Source of the DNA: Campylobacter showae
GTDB lineage: Bacteria > Campylobacterota > Campylobacteria > Campylobacterales > Campylobacteraceae
Direction of reading: 5' to 3'
Assembly (NCBI RefSeq): GCF_004803815.1
Contig: NZ_CP012544.1
Coordinates: 744,001-808,000 of the forward strand
DNA: 64,000 nt
Shown here piece by piece: positions 36,160-48,972 of the stretch. Under the pieces are notes generated by a model. The model saw only the letters and a list, made by a program, of their open reading frames with translations. It was not told the origin of the DNA and searched no databases. Within the stretch, counting starts at the first letter, position 1. Every line of letters begins with the position of its first letter. The position numbers were made by a program, and so were the translations under genes.

Positions 36160-38121
36160 ATGAAAAGTATGCCTAAAATTTCTATGCTAGCTTGCCTAGC
36201 ACTATCTTGCGCGCAGGCGGCAGACGAAGTGAAACTAAACGAAGTTACCGTAACTAGCGCGACGGGTTTTGAGCAAAATATCAAAGACGCGCCCGCTTCC
36301 GTTTCGGTAATCTCGCAAAAAGAGATAGCCAGGCGCAATCATCAAGATATAGAAAGTGTCGTAAAAGACGCTCCGGGCGTTTTCGGCGCGACGCTGGGGG
36401 CGGCTAGCAGACGCGGTATCACTATGAGAGGCCTCGGTCAAAAATACACTAAAATTTTAATAGACGGTCGTCCTGCGACAAGCGATAGCGCGTATAGAGG
36501 GCTTCGCGCGGTCGGTAGCGCTCAAAATTTCCTCCCGCCGGCAAACACGATCGAGCGTATCGAAATCGTGCGAGGGCCGATGAGCTCGTTATACGGCTCG
36601 GATGCGATGGGAGGCGTCATAAACATCATCACCAAGGGCTTTTCAAACGAATTTAGCGGTAACGTAAACGGCTACTACACGCTTGCGGGCAAAAGCGGGA
36701 TAAATGACGACTATCAGGCGGGATTTTACGCAAACGGCGCAGTGATCCCGGACGTGCTAGGCATCGCGCTTTACGGGCGGTATTTTCATAAATTTGAAGA
36801 CGAGCGAGTCTTTACGAACCGCAAAAACGAGGACGTAAATTTCGGCGCGAAAATCATGTATAACGCCACCGAAAACGACGAAATAGCGCTTGATTTGCGC
36901 CGCGTAGTAAATAAATACGAGCGCACCGAAGGCAAGACGCTAAGAAGGGCTACCGGTGATAATACGAGCGTTGCGTTTGAAAAGATGAGCGGATATACCG
37001 CCTCGCTCTCGCATACGGGCAAATACGACAAGCTGCTGCTTGAAAGCTTTTTAATGCACGATAATATGAAAGAAAGCGGCCAGCAAGACCTCACGCTAAA
37101 AACGACGACGCTAAACACCAAAGGAACGTATTTTTTTGATAACAACACGCTAAGCCTTGGAGCCGAATACAGAAGAGAAAGGCTAAACGAAAAGGCAACG
37201 ACCGCCGATGCCGCAAACGTAAAAAGGTATGATTTTTCGCTCTACGGCGAGGACGATTTTGACGTAACCGACGCGCTCACGCTAACTGCCGGTCTAAGAT
37301 ACAATCACGACAAAGACTACGGCGGACACGTATCGCCGCGCGGATATGCCGTATATCATCTAAGCGAAAATTTATCGCTAAAAGGCGGCGTATCGGCAGG
37401 CTACTCGACGCCTGATATCAAGATGCGAACCGACGGGCTTGCCCTGCCTTTTGCCGGCGGCATGGGAGCGCAGCTGGGTAAAAGCGACCTAAAACCCGAA
37501 TCCAGCCTAAACTACGAGGCGGGCGTCGCGTACGGGAACGAGAGCCTTAACGTCTCGGCGATGGCGTTTTATACGAGCATAAAAGACGGTCTAGGCACGA
37601 AGCCCGTTTGCGTCGCGCGCCCGGGCGTTCCTTGCGTGCATAATGGCAAGACCTATAGGCGCGGCATCTGGGAGAGCGTAAATATCGGCAAAGCCGAAGT
37701 AAAAGGCATTGAACTAGCCTCAGACTGGCAGATACTATCAAATTTAGCCCTGCACTCAAGCTACGTTTACACTAGATCAAAGCAAAAATCGGGCGCGTAC
37801 GAGGGCAAATCTCTAAACAATCTACCCGTACATACCGTAAAAATAGGGCTTGACTACGATATGACGCCTGATCTAAATTTTTGGACGCAGATGAACTATC
37901 TAGGCAAAACCAGAGCCGTTTACGGATCGCCGGGAGACGAGGAGATAAAGGATTATACGCTATTTGACGCTGGCGCAAGCTACAAGATAACTAAAAATGC
38001 GAGCGTAAATTTTAGCGTTTATAATATCTTTAACGAATACGTAACGACAAAATCGGGACGCTATGAAATTTTGATCGCCGACGGGGTTAAATATAGACTC
38101 GGATTTAACGTAAATTTTTAA
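36160..38121 (+). CDS. TonB-dependent outer membrane receptor (siderophore/haem type)
   Basis: The 653-residue product has a signal peptide (MKSMPKISMLACLALSCAQAADE), a TonB box-like start (KLNEVTVTSA), a plug domain (about 40-150: SVSVISQKEIARRNHQDIESVVKDAPGV; GRPATSDSAYRGLRAVG; ERIEIVRGPMSSLYGSDAMGGVINIITK) and a 22-strand type barrel ending in an aromatic (FNVNF). The IEIVRGPMS-LYGSDAMGGVINI stretch is typical of FepA/CirA-like receptors. The ligand is not deducible. ATG follows TAAGGAGTTTAAAG. It is divergent from the PchR-like regulator with a Fur box between, and followed by a PepSY gene. Confidence 0.94.
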   Translation: MKSMPKISMLACLALSCAQAADEVKLNEVTVTSATGFEQNIKDAPASVSVISQKEIARRNHQDIESVVKDAPGVFGATLGAASRRGITMRGLGQKYTKILIDGRPATSDSAYRGLRAVGSAQNFLPPANTIERIEIVRGPMSSLYGSDAMGGVINIITKGFSNEFSGNVNGYYTLAGKSGINDDYQAGFYANGAVIPDVLGIALYGRYFHKFEDERVFTNRKNEDVNFGAKIMYNATENDEIALDLRRVVNKYERTEGKTLRRATGDNTSVAFEKMSGYTASLSHTGKYDKLLLESFLMHDNMKESGQQDLTLKTTTLNTKGTYFFDNNTLSLGAEYRRERLNEKATTADAANVKRYDFSLYGEDDFDVTDALTLTAGLRYNHDKDYGGHVSPRGYAVYHLSENLSLKGGVSAGYSTPDIKMRTDGLALPFAGGMGAQLGKSDLKPESSLNYEAGVAYGNESLNVSAMAFYTSIKDGLGTKPVCVARPGVPCVHNGKTYRRGIWESVNIGKAEVKGIELASDWQILSNLALHSSYVYTRSKQKSGAYEGKSLNNLPVHTVKIGLDYDMTPDLNFWTQMNYLGKTRAVYGSPGDEEIKDYTLFDAGASYKITKNASVNFSVYNIFNEYVTTKSGRYEILIADGVKYRLGFNVNF

Positions 38122-38208
38122 ATTTAGCAGTATTTAAGCGGGGCGGCGCGTAGCGATCGCCGCTCTGCTACCGGTTTTTAAAATTCGAGTTTAAATTTAA
38201 GGAGAAAG

Positions 38209-39345
38209 ATGCCGTTTTTAAAGAAAAAGAAATTTTGGTTTAACGTCCATTTGATTTTAAGCCTAGCCTGTGTTTTGCCGCTACTTATTGTCGCTCTTAG
38301 CGGCGCGGTCATATCCTATCACGACGAGATTATAGACCTTGCAAACTCGCAAAAAACCTTCGTCAAGCGAGGCGAAAAAGAGCTTAGCACGAGAGAAATT
38401 TTAGATATTTTTAAAGCTAAGGAACCAAATTTTACGCTTAGCTACTACAAGATAAACTCGAACGCAAATCACGCTCTAGGCATATCCGGCACGAATGCTA
38501 AAGGCGAGTTTAAGTCGTATTTTATAAACCAATACACGGGCGAGATAACGGGTGAAAATTTCGGCGATAAATTTATCGGACTGATGCTAAATTTACATAC
38601 TAACTTAGGCCTTGGACTTAGCAAAAACGAGACGCTACGGCTTATAGGCAAGCATATCGTCGCGATTTGTTCTATCGCTTTGGTGGTCTTGGTTATATCT
38701 GGATTGATAATCTATTATCCTAGTTTTAAAACTAAATTTATACGTGCGTTTACTTTAAAAATCAAGGCCAAAGGCTATGCGTTTTTATACAGCCTGCACG
38801 GATTTGCGGGCGTTTATCTTTGTTTATTTTTGGCTTTTATAAGCGTTACGGGGCTTTACTGGTCGTATGACTGGGCGGCAAAGCTCGTAAATAACGCGCT
38901 TGGCGAAAAAGAAATTTTTAGAAAAAAGAGCTTTACACAGGTAAGGGGATTTTCGCTGGAGGACGAGGGCAAGATAGCAAATTTAGAGGCCGCGATAGAT
39001 ATTTTTAAACGAGATAGAGAGGATTACGAGCTTTTTAACGTCATCACGCAAGAAGACGGCGAAAATTTTATGATATTTTACTTTGACAAAGGGTTAGAAG
39101 AGGACGATAAGGTAAATACGATGACGATAAACGCCGCTAAGGGGCAAATCATCAGGCATGCGAGGTTTGACGACGCGAAAAGTTCGATGCCTAGACCTTT
39201 TGCGATTCATAAAGCGGTTTTGAGCTTGCATTCGGGATATTTTTTGGGTGCGGTCGGTAAAATTATATTTTGTTTGGCTTCGGCGTCGGTTTTGTTTTTC
39301 GTTATAAGCGGCTTTTGGATGAGCTTAAAACGGCTCAAAAGATAA
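38209..39345 (+). CDS. PepSY-associated membrane protein (iron-siderophore reductase type)
   Basis: The 378-residue product has four or more membrane segments (about 10-32, 148-175, 198-225, 345-370) around two periplasmic PepSY-like regions. Conserved histidines in KKKFWFNVHLILSLACVLP and SLHGFAGVYLCLF fit haem- or metal-binding in the FsrB/PiuB-like group. Because the gene follows a TonB-dependent receptor and starts with AAGGAGAAAG, a role in reducing ferric siderophores at the inner membrane is likely, by context. Confidence 0.85.
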   Translation: MPFLKKKKFWFNVHLILSLACVLPLLIVALSGAVISYHDEIIDLANSQKTFVKRGEKELSTREILDIFKAKEPNFTLSYYKINSNANHALGISGTNAKGEFKSYFINQYTGEITGENFGDKFIGLMLNLHTNLGLGLSKNETLRLIGKHIVAICSIALVVLVISGLIIYYPSFKTKFIRAFTLKIKAKGYAFLYSLHGFAGVYLCLFLAFISVTGLYWSYDWAAKLVNNALGEKEIFRKKSFTQVRGFSLEDEGKIANLEAAIDIFKRDREDYELFNVITQEDGENFMIFYFDKGLEEDDKVNTMTINAAKGQIIRHARFDDAKSSMPRPFAIHKAVLSLHSGYFLGAVGKIIFCLASASVLFFVISGFWMSLKRLKR

Positions 39346-39385
39346 ATTTGATAAAATCGCTCGAAAAAACTGAAAAAGGCTAAAT

Positions 39386-40144
39386 ATGCGAGTGATTTTG
39401 GATGGATTTGACGGCTCTTTTTTGCCGATTTTGCAAAGCTTTAAGGCTGTGATGCCAAGCCTGCGTATAACGGGCATCGAGGAGCTCGGCGAGAGCGTAA
39501 ACGATGGGGTGCCTAGCCTAGAAAACAGCGACGCCATCAACGTAAGCGAGCTCTTTGCACGCCAAGACGAGCGGTACGAGCTTTTGTCGGACGGAACTTT
39601 ATTTTTGCAGGACGAGAAATTTAACGAGAGCGGCGAGAGTGCGGCGGTTAAATTTGATGAAAACGTTAAATTTGAAAATGCGCATCAGGCGATTGGCAAC
39701 GCCGAATTTGAGACAAATTTAGCGGCTAAGAGCGAGCAAAAAACCGCTTTTGCTCGGGAGCAAATTTTACAAGATAGGCCACTTGTCGCGCCGTATCAAG
39801 AGAGAAGCTGCGAGGAAAAGGCTATCTTGCAAACAGGTTCTTTAAGCAAAGCGCCAAAAACCGCGGTTTTAACTGAGAGCGTGCAAACTACCACTCAGCA
39901 AGAAGCTTGCGCCTCGGGCGGAGCTACTCAAACGGCTCCGTTTAGCAAAGCGGCTACCTCAAACGAAGCCGCAAAAACGGCCGTTTTAGACGATTTTGCT
40001 CAGGCTGCGTTGTTTGATTTTAACGAGTCTGGGCAAAATTTGACGTCGCGCGCCGAATCCAAAACCGCGCTTGAACGCAAAAAGCACGAAAGCGCAAGTT
40101 TGTTTACCGACGAAGAGGTGCGGGCGATACTGGAGCTAAAATAG
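39386..40144 (+). CDS. Hypothetical protein with low-complexity repeats, 252 residues
   Basis: I do not recognise the family. Residues 1-75 (MRVILDGFDGSFLPILQSFK, then RITGIEELGESVNDGVPSLE) look folded; residues about 80-240 are rich in A, S, E, Q and T with irregular repeats of a KTA-type motif (QKTAFAREQ, PKTAVLTES, AKTAVLDDF, SKTALERKK). The end, SLFTDEEVRAILELK, is helical. No signal or membrane segment. It follows the PepSY gene by about 40 bases with an ATG at AAAGGCTAAAT; the coding part of the linker contains several AAATTTGA-type words. Confidence 0.6.
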   Translation: MRVILDGFDGSFLPILQSFKAVMPSLRITGIEELGESVNDGVPSLENSDAINVSELFARQDERYELLSDGTLFLQDEKFNESGESAAVKFDENVKFENAHQAIGNAEFETNLAAKSEQKTAFAREQILQDRPLVAPYQERSCEEKAILQTGSLSKAPKTAVLTESVQTTTQQEACASGGATQTAPFSKAATSNEAAKTAVLDDFAQAALFDFNESGQNLTSRAESKTALERKKHESASLFTDEEVRAILELK

Positions 40145-40361
40145 ACGGCTCAAATTTAGCCATCAAGGCGGTAAAATTTGACGGACAGTTGGGCTAAACG
40201 CGCAAAATTTACGGCGCCGCAAAAAGTAAAATTCGTAGTTTAAAAATTTAAATAAAAATTTTAAGCCTAAGCGTCAAATTTTTCCGCTAACCTCGCGATA
40301 TTTAGCTATATCTTAACTATTTTTCGTTAAAATCGACAATTAAAAATTCTCGGAAAAAAAG
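40145..40361. other. Spacer before the rppH operon with probable promoter
   Basis: About 215 bases. TTAAAAT with TAAAAT at 40328-40333, just before AATCGACAATT, is a good -10 candidate about 30 bases before the rppH ATG. The rest is AT-rich with many AAATTT words. Confidence 0.45.
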
Positions 40362-40829
40362 ATGGAAAAGAAATATAGACCAAACGTCGCGGCGGTCATA
40401 CTTGCGCCCTCTTATCCGTTTGATTGCAGGATATTTATCGCGCAAAGGTGCGATATGACGGGTATCTGGCAGTTCCCACAGGGCGGTATAGACGACGGCG
40501 AGACGCCGCGCGAGGCTCTAAAAAGAGAGCTCAAAGAGGAGATAGGTACGGACGACGTGGACGTGCTTAGCGAGTATCCGCAGTGGCTCAGCTACGACTT
40601 CCCTGAGGGTACGACGAGTAGGAAATTTTATAACTTTGACGGGCAGACGCAAAAGTATTTTTTAGTGCGGCTAAGACCTAGCGCGAAGATAAATATAAAC
40701 ACCAAAAAGCCCGAATTTGACGAATATAGATTTATAAACTCAAGCGAGGTTTTGAGCGACGTAAACCACTTCAAAAAGCCGATCTACGGTAAGGTTATCG
40801 GCTACTTTAAAGAGAAAGGATTTATTTAA
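40362..40829 (+). CDS. rppH: RNA pyrophosphohydrolase
   Basis: Removes pyrophosphate from the 5' end of mRNA to start decay. The 155-residue product has the Nudix box GGIDDGETPREALKRELKEEIG (G, E, RE and EE positions intact), with the RppH/NudH-type start RPNVAAVILAPSYPFDCRIFIAQR and conserved IWQFPQGG. First gene of a nine-gene operon; its TAA overlaps the lysC ATG (TAATG). Confidence 0.96.
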   Translation: MEKKYRPNVAAVILAPSYPFDCRIFIAQRCDMTGIWQFPQGGIDDGETPREALKRELKEEIGTDDVDVLSEYPQWLSYDFPEGTTSRKFYNFDGQTQKYFLVRLRPSAKININTKKPEFDEYRFINSSEVLSDVNHFKKPIYGKVIGYFKEKGFI

Positions 40830-42028
40830 TGTTAATCGTCCAAAAATACGGCGGCACGAGCGTTGGGACGCTTGAGAGGATAGAAAACGTCGCCGCGAGA
40901 GTGATAGAAACTAAAAAAAGCGGCGCGGACGTCGTGGTCGTGGTCTCGGCGATGAGCGGCGTGACTAATCAGCTGGTGGACTACGCCTTGCACTACACCA
41001 AAGACCCAGACGGCGTAGCAATGGATATGTTGCTTAGCTCCGGCGAGCGCGTTACCTGCGCACTTTTAACGATAGCACTGATAAATTTAGGCTATCCCGC
41101 AGTTGGTCTAAGCGGTAGGCTAGCTGGCATCATCACCGATAGCGTGCATACTAAGGCTAGGATCGAGGCGATAGATACTAAGCGTATGAAAGAGGAGCTA
41201 AAGGCGGGCAAGATCATCGTAGTAGCGGGCTTTCAGGGTATAGACGAAAAGGGCGACGTGACGACTTTGGGACGCGGCGGTAGCGACCTTAGCGCCGTGG
41301 CGATCGCGGGCGCGCTGAATGCGGATCTTTGTGAGATTTACACCGACGTAGACGGAGTTTATACCACCGATCCTCGCATAGAGCCAAAGGCCAAAAAGCT
41401 AGATAAAATCAGCTACGACGAGATGCTAGAGCTTGCGAGCCTAGGCGCAAAAGTGCTGCAAAACCGCTCAGTCGAGCTAGCTAAAAAGCTAAACGTAAAT
41501 TTAGTCACCAGAAGCAGCTTTAATCACAACGAAGGAACACTAATAACAAAGGAAGAGAGTATGGAAGCAGTACTAGTAAGCGGTATCGCGCTAGATAAAA
41601 ACCAAGCTAGAGTAACTTTAAGAGGCGTGGTCGATAAGCCGGGTATCGCGGCAGAGATTTTCACCGCGCTTGCAGAAAAAAACATAAACGTAGATATGAT
41701 AATCCAAAACGTAGGCCAGGATGGCACTACGAATTTGGGCTTTACTATACCGCAAAACGAGCTTCACGTCGCAAAGGAGTGCATGGATAAGCTAAGCGCG
41801 TCTAGGGAAATTTTATACAACGACGAGATAGTCAAGGTCTCAGTTGTTGGCGTTGGTATGAAAAGCCACACGGGAGTTGCTTCGCTAGCATTCCAGACGC
41901 TGGCAAACGAGGGTATAAATATCCAAATGATCTCGACTAGTGAGATAAAAATCTCGATGATAGTCGATCAAAAATACGGCGAGCTAGCGGTTCGCGCACT
42001 ACACGAAGCTTATAAACTCGATAAATGA
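40829..42028 (+). CDS. lysC: Aspartate kinase
   Basis: Phosphorylates aspartate, first step to lysine, threonine, methionine and diaminopimelate. The 399-residue product starts MLIVQKYGGTSVGTLERIENVAARV (kinase KYGGTS motif), includes LGRGGSDLSAVAIAGAL and ends in two ACT domains (VTLRGVVDKPGIAAEIFTAL; VSVVGVGMKSHTGVASLAFQTLAN). Feedback regulation by lysine is likely from the ACT domains. Overlaps rppH by one base and the next gene by ATGA. Confidence 0.98.
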   Translation: MLIVQKYGGTSVGTLERIENVAARVIETKKSGADVVVVVSAMSGVTNQLVDYALHYTKDPDGVAMDMLLSSGERVTCALLTIALINLGYPAVGLSGRLAGIITDSVHTKARIEAIDTKRMKEELKAGKIIVVAGFQGIDEKGDVTTLGRGGSDLSAVAIAGALNADLCEIYTDVDGVYTTDPRIEPKAKKLDKISYDEMLELASLGAKVLQNRSVELAKKLNVNLVTRSSFNHNEGTLITKEESMEAVLVSGIALDKNQARVTLRGVVDKPGIAAEIFTALAEKNINVDMIIQNVGQDGTTNLGFTIPQNELHVAKECMDKLSASREILYNDEIVKVSVVGVGMKSHTGVASLAFQTLANEGINIQMISTSEIKISMIVDQKYGELAVRALHEAYKLDK

Positions 42029-42567
42029 GCGATTTTATAAAATGGACGCTCGAGGCGATCCGCGAGGAGGGCTCGCTGATGAGCTGGATGGAGGAGAGGC
42101 GCACCGAGTGGACGCCTCTGCTCGCCTCGAAGCTTAAATTTTTACTAGAAGGGCGCGCGTTTATTCTGATAACCGATAGCGAGCGCGGATGGTTTGAAGA
42201 GTATTTTTTAAAAAATATAAACAAACCGACAAACGCCCGCCCTGTGTTGCCCTTTTTCTCACTAAAGGCGCTTTATCCATCTTTTGAAAATATCGGCTCA
42301 AAAGAGGAGGTCTCGCTGCTTTTAGATATGCTTAGTCTTGCTTTTCCAAACGGCTACGTGTTTTTTTACATCGGCAAAAGCGCTGAAAAAAGCTCGCAGA
42401 TCGCCAAAGGCAAGGACGATAGCTACATGTGGCTTTTTGATGAGCAGGCGCAAAATAGCTTTTATCTAAGCTCCTCCGACGGTGCGCTAGATATCAAGCT
42501 TTTGTCGCTGTTTAGGCTCTTTGATAAGAGCATAGACGCTGCTTTATTTGCGAAAGTAACGCTTTAA
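42025..42567 (+). CDS. hobA: DnaA initiator-associating protein HobA
   Basis: Tetrameric protein that binds DnaA domains I-II and promotes orisome assembly in Helicobacter and Campylobacter, a functional counterpart of DiaA. The 180-residue product begins MSDFIKWTLEAIREEGSLMSWMEERRTEW, followed by ILITDSERGWFEEYFLKNINKP and a SIS-like fold. Found in the operon lysC-hobA-holB, the expected gene order for this lineage (from memory). Confidence 0.92.
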   Translation: MSDFIKWTLEAIREEGSLMSWMEERRTEWTPLLASKLKFLLEGRAFILITDSERGWFEEYFLKNINKPTNARPVLPFFSLKALYPSFENIGSKEEVSLLLDMLSLAFPNGYVFFYIGKSAEKSSQIAKGKDDSYMWLFDEQAQNSFYLSSSDGALDIKLLSLFRLFDKSIDAALFAKVTL

Positions 42568-42570
42568 TCT

Positions 42571-43191
42571 ATGCGAAGCAAAATCGTAATCACGAGCGAT
42601 TTTGAAGCCTTAAAAGAGGAAATTTTAGGGCTTTACGGCGTAAATTCGGTTAGATTTTTTTTCACCGAGGACTTTTTGCTAGAAAACGCAAAAGAGGTCG
42701 CCGCCGAGGCATATATCGCGGAGAGCGAGCCTAAACTACTGGTCTTGTGCGCTAAAAATTTCCGTGTCGAGGCTCAAAACTCTCTACTAAAAATCATCGA
42801 AGAGCCGCCTAAAAATATCTTTTTTATCATCGCCTGCGAGTCGAAAAATATGCTCCTGCCAACCGTTCGCTCGCGCCTAGTTACCGAAAACAGGCTCGAA
42901 AAAAAGCAACGAGAAAAAACGGGGCTAGATTACAAACGTCTCGAGCTAAAAGAAATTTGTGCGTTTATCGATGAAAAATCAGCTCTCGAGCGCTCCGAAA
43001 AGCTTGGCAAAAACGATCTAAAAGAGCTAATCGCCGCGATAGCTCTGGAGGCTACGGCGCAGGGGGTCAAATTTAGCGCCGAAGAGCTTGAGTATTTTTT
43101 CAAAGCCGTGCGCCTAGCCGAGCTAAATACCAAAACTCACGCGCTTCTTACGCCGATACTTCTCATGATTTACGAAAAAGGGCTTAGATGA
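42571..43191 (+). CDS. holB: DNA polymerase III subunit delta prime
   Basis: Clamp-loader subunit. The 206-residue product is short, lacking most of the N-terminal AAA+ domain of E. coli HolB, but keeps the delta-prime signature: RVEAQNSLLKIIEEPPKNIFFIIACESKNMLLPTVRSRLV (SRC-type TVRSRL motif). This short form is normal in epsilonproteobacteria. It starts 3 bases after hobA, and its TGA overlaps the folP ATG. Confidence 0.85.
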   Translation: MRSKIVITSDFEALKEEILGLYGVNSVRFFFTEDFLLENAKEVAAEAYIAESEPKLLVLCAKNFRVEAQNSLLKIIEEPPKNIFFIIACESKNMLLPTVRSRLVTENRLEKKQREKTGLDYKRLELKEICAFIDEKSALERSEKLGKNDLKELIAAIALEATAQGVKFSAEELEYFFKAVRLAELNTKTHALLTPILLMIYEKGLR

Positions 43192-44324
43192 AAATTTTTA
43201 AAATCAATCCTCAGACCGACTTTAACGAGATTTGCGAGATTATCCGTCCTAGCGACGAGGGGCGAAATTTGATGAAAAAAAAGTCGGCGATCAACTTTTT
43301 TTTGATTAAAGATTTACGCTCACCTGCCGCAAATATCCTAAAGCAAGATGCGCTAAGCGTAGGCGCGGAGCTCGTGACTAACCGTGACGTGATTCTGGGC
43401 GGCGCAAACTCTGCCGCACTCCTCATTGCCACCGATGCGCAGGTGCAGGCACTTGCCAAAAAAGAGGCCGCGCAGGATTTCGGACTAAAAAAATTGGCTA
43501 AATTTTTAAAATCTCCGTTTAAAAAACCGCAGCAAGCGCAGATTATGGGCGTCGTAAACGTAAATGAGGATAGCTTTAACGCCGCAAGCCGAGTGAACGA
43601 AAAAAGCGGCATCGAGAGAATCGAAGCGATGATCGAACAGGGTGCCGAGTATATCGACGTGGGCGCGGTTAGCTCGCGTCCTGGTAGCAAATACGTCGGA
43701 CGCGAGATTGAGTTTGCCAGGCTTGAAAAGATACTCGCCGAAATTTACCGCTTAAATTTGCACGAAAAGGCGATATTTAGCCTAGATAGCTTTGATCCAT
43801 ACTGCCTAGAGTGCGCGCTAAATCACGGTTTTAAGATGATAAACGATATCACGGGCGACGTTAGCCTCTGTGCTCTAGCGGCGCGCTACGGCGCGAGCTA
43901 CTGCCTCATGCATATGCAAAATAGCCCCGAAAATATGCAGGATAATCCGCATTATGAGGATTTGCTAGGCGAGATAGACGCGTTTTTCGAGGCTAAAATC
44001 GCTGCCGCAAATGAGCTTGGATGCCGCGATATCGTGCTAGACGTGGGTATCGGCTTTGGCAAGACGGCGGAGCAAAATATGATTTTGATAAAAAATTTGG
44101 AGCATTTTTTACGCTTCGGTTTACCGCTTTTAGCTGGCGCTAGCCGCAAATCGGTCATAAATTTTTATAGCCCCAGCGAGATCAAAGACCGCTTGCCCGG
44201 CAGCCTTTATCTGCATCTTGAGGCCTTTAAAAACGGCGCTCAGATCATCCGCACGCACGACGTGGCCGAGCATGCGCAGATGTTCAGGCTGGAAAACGCG
44301 ATGAGAAAGCTCGCGGCATGGTAA
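43188..44324 (+). CDS. folP: Dihydropteroate synthase
   Basis: Condenses pterin pyrophosphate with pABA, target of sulfonamides. The 378-residue product has an N-terminal extension of about 110 residues typical of this group, then the DHPS barrel: QIMGVVNVNEDSFN (pterin loop), IDVGAVSSRPGSKYV, MINDITGD, SYCLMHMQNSPENMQ, IVLDVGIGFGKTAEQN, GASRKSVINFY, IRTHDVAEHAQMF. In the usual Gly-Ala-Ser-Ser-Arg-Pro loop the sequence is AVSSRPG. Overlaps holB by ATGA. Confidence 0.96.
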   Translation: MKIFKINPQTDFNEICEIIRPSDEGRNLMKKKSAINFFLIKDLRSPAANILKQDALSVGAELVTNRDVILGGANSAALLIATDAQVQALAKKEAAQDFGLKKLAKFLKSPFKKPQQAQIMGVVNVNEDSFNAASRVNEKSGIERIEAMIEQGAEYIDVGAVSSRPGSKYVGREIEFARLEKILAEIYRLNLHEKAIFSLDSFDPYCLECALNHGFKMINDITGDVSLCALAARYGASYCLMHMQNSPENMQDNPHYEDLLGEIDAFFEAKIAAANELGCRDIVLDVGIGFGKTAEQNMILIKNLEHFLRFGLPLLAGASRKSVINFYSPSEIKDRLPGSLYLHLEAFKNGAQIIRTHDVAEHAQMFRLENAMRKLAAW

Positions 44325-44339
44325 GCAAAGCAAATTTAA

Positions 44340-47424
<3,085 letters not shown>

Positions 47425-48267
47425 TATCACGGCCGTTGCGATCGGGCACTTTGACGGCGTGCATCGCGGCCACAAGCAGCTTTTAAAGCAGCTGGGCGAG
47501 TACGGCGGGCTAGTCGTGATCGACAAAAATAAAGCCAACATCACGCCAAAGCTAAAGCGTGCTGAGTACTCGAGCTATCCGTGTTTTTTGTATGATTTTG
47601 AGAGCATAAAAGGGCTTGGCGGCGATGAGTTTATCGCGCTTTTGAAGCGGGATTTTAAAAATCTGCAAAAAATCGTCGTGGGATTTGATTTTCGTTTCGG
47701 GCGAAACAGGGCGTGGGACAAGCATGATTTGCGGCGTATTTTTGACGGCGAGGTGATCGTAGTAGACGAGGTTTGCTTTGACGGTATGGGCGTGCATAGC
47801 TCGGCCATACGCGAGTATATCAAACAAGGCGAGATCTACAAGGCAAACCGCCTGCTAGGCCGCGAATACTCGATCGAAGGCCGCGTGATAAAGGGTCAGG
47901 GCATCGGATCGCGCGAGCTCGTGCCGACGTTAAATTTGGACATCAAAAGCTACCTTTTACCGCGCGAGGGCGTCTATGCGACGAGGACTCGCATCGACTA
48001 CAAGACCTACGGCTCGGTTACCTTTATCGGCAACCGCGTGAGCACGGATGGCAACTTTAGCGTCGAGACGCACGTGCTAAACGAAAATATCGAGGGCGCC
48101 AGCGACGTCGCGGTTTGCTTTATCAAGCGACTGCGCGATAACCGAAAATTTGAAAGCCTAGGGGAGCTAAAAGAGCAGATCGGGACCGACATCAAGCAGG
48201 CGATGGAGTTCGTCGGCGTGTGCGATCTCTACGTTGTGGGCGATACTGCGACGCAAAGGAGCGAGCC

Positions 48268-48972
48268 GTGAAAGACGAAATCTTTAAAGAGCCGATAAAA
48301 AAGCAGTTTGAATTTGATGCGAGCGTGGCGTCGGTGTTTGACGATATGATCGGGCGCTCGGTGCCGTATTACGACGCTTCGCAAAAGCTGATCGCCGATT
48401 TTTTAGCGCAAATTTTACCGCAAGGCGCAAGCGCGGTGGATCTTGGCTGCTCGACCGCCTCGACGCTACTGGCTCTTTGGCGCAAGAGAAACGACCTCGC
48501 GCTAAAAGGCGTAGATAACGCACCTGCGATGCTGCAAAACGCGCGCGCCAAGATAGAGGCCTACGGCGCTAGGATCGAGCTTGGGCTAGCGGACATTTTA
48601 GAGTGCGAATTTGACGCGCAGAACGCCATTTTGATGAACTATACACTACAGTTTATCCGCCCGCCTAAGCGTCAGGATTTCGTAGCCAAAATTTACCGCG
48701 CGCTAAATGATGGCGGCGTGTTCGTTTTTAGCGAGAAGCTTATATTTGAGGATAAGACGCTAAGCAAAAATATAATTGAAATCTACGAAAAATACAAACT
48801 TGAACAAGGATACTCGCGCTACGAGATCGCACAAAAACGCGAGGCGCTAGAAAACGTGCTCATACCATACACCGAAGCGGAAAATAGAAATTTGGCGCTG
48901 AGCGCTGGGTTTAAAAATGTGGAGTGTATATTTAGGTGGGCGAATTTTGCGACGTTTGTTGCTTTTAAGTAA
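48268..48972 (+). CDS. cmoA: Carboxy-S-adenosyl-L-methionine synthase
   Basis: Makes Cx-SAM for the wobble cmo5U tRNA modification. I start at GTG 48268, behind AAAGGAGCGAGCC and overlapping the ribF stop; the ATG frame from 48220 adds 16 residues inside ribF. The 234-residue product shows FDDMIGRSVPYYDASQKLIADFL, VDLGCSTASTLLAL, ADILECEFD and SEKLIFEDKTL; the motifs match CmoA. Last gene of the operon begun by rppH. Confidence 0.93.
   Translation: MKDEIFKEPIKKQFEFDASVASVFDDMIGRSVPYYDASQKLIADFLAQILPQGASAVDLGCSTASTLLALWRKRNDLALKGVDNAPAMLQNARAKIEAYGARIELGLADILECEFDAQNAILMNYTLQFIRPPKRQDFVAKIYRALNDGGVFVFSEKLIFEDKTLSKNIIEIYEKYKLEQGYSRYEIAQKREALENVLIPYTEAENRNLALSAGFKNVECIFRWANFATFVAFK

Noticed and set aside
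42571-43191. Truncated holB
   Set aside because: The short form is normal for epsilonproteobacteria and keeps the signature motifs, so I do not call it a pseudogene.
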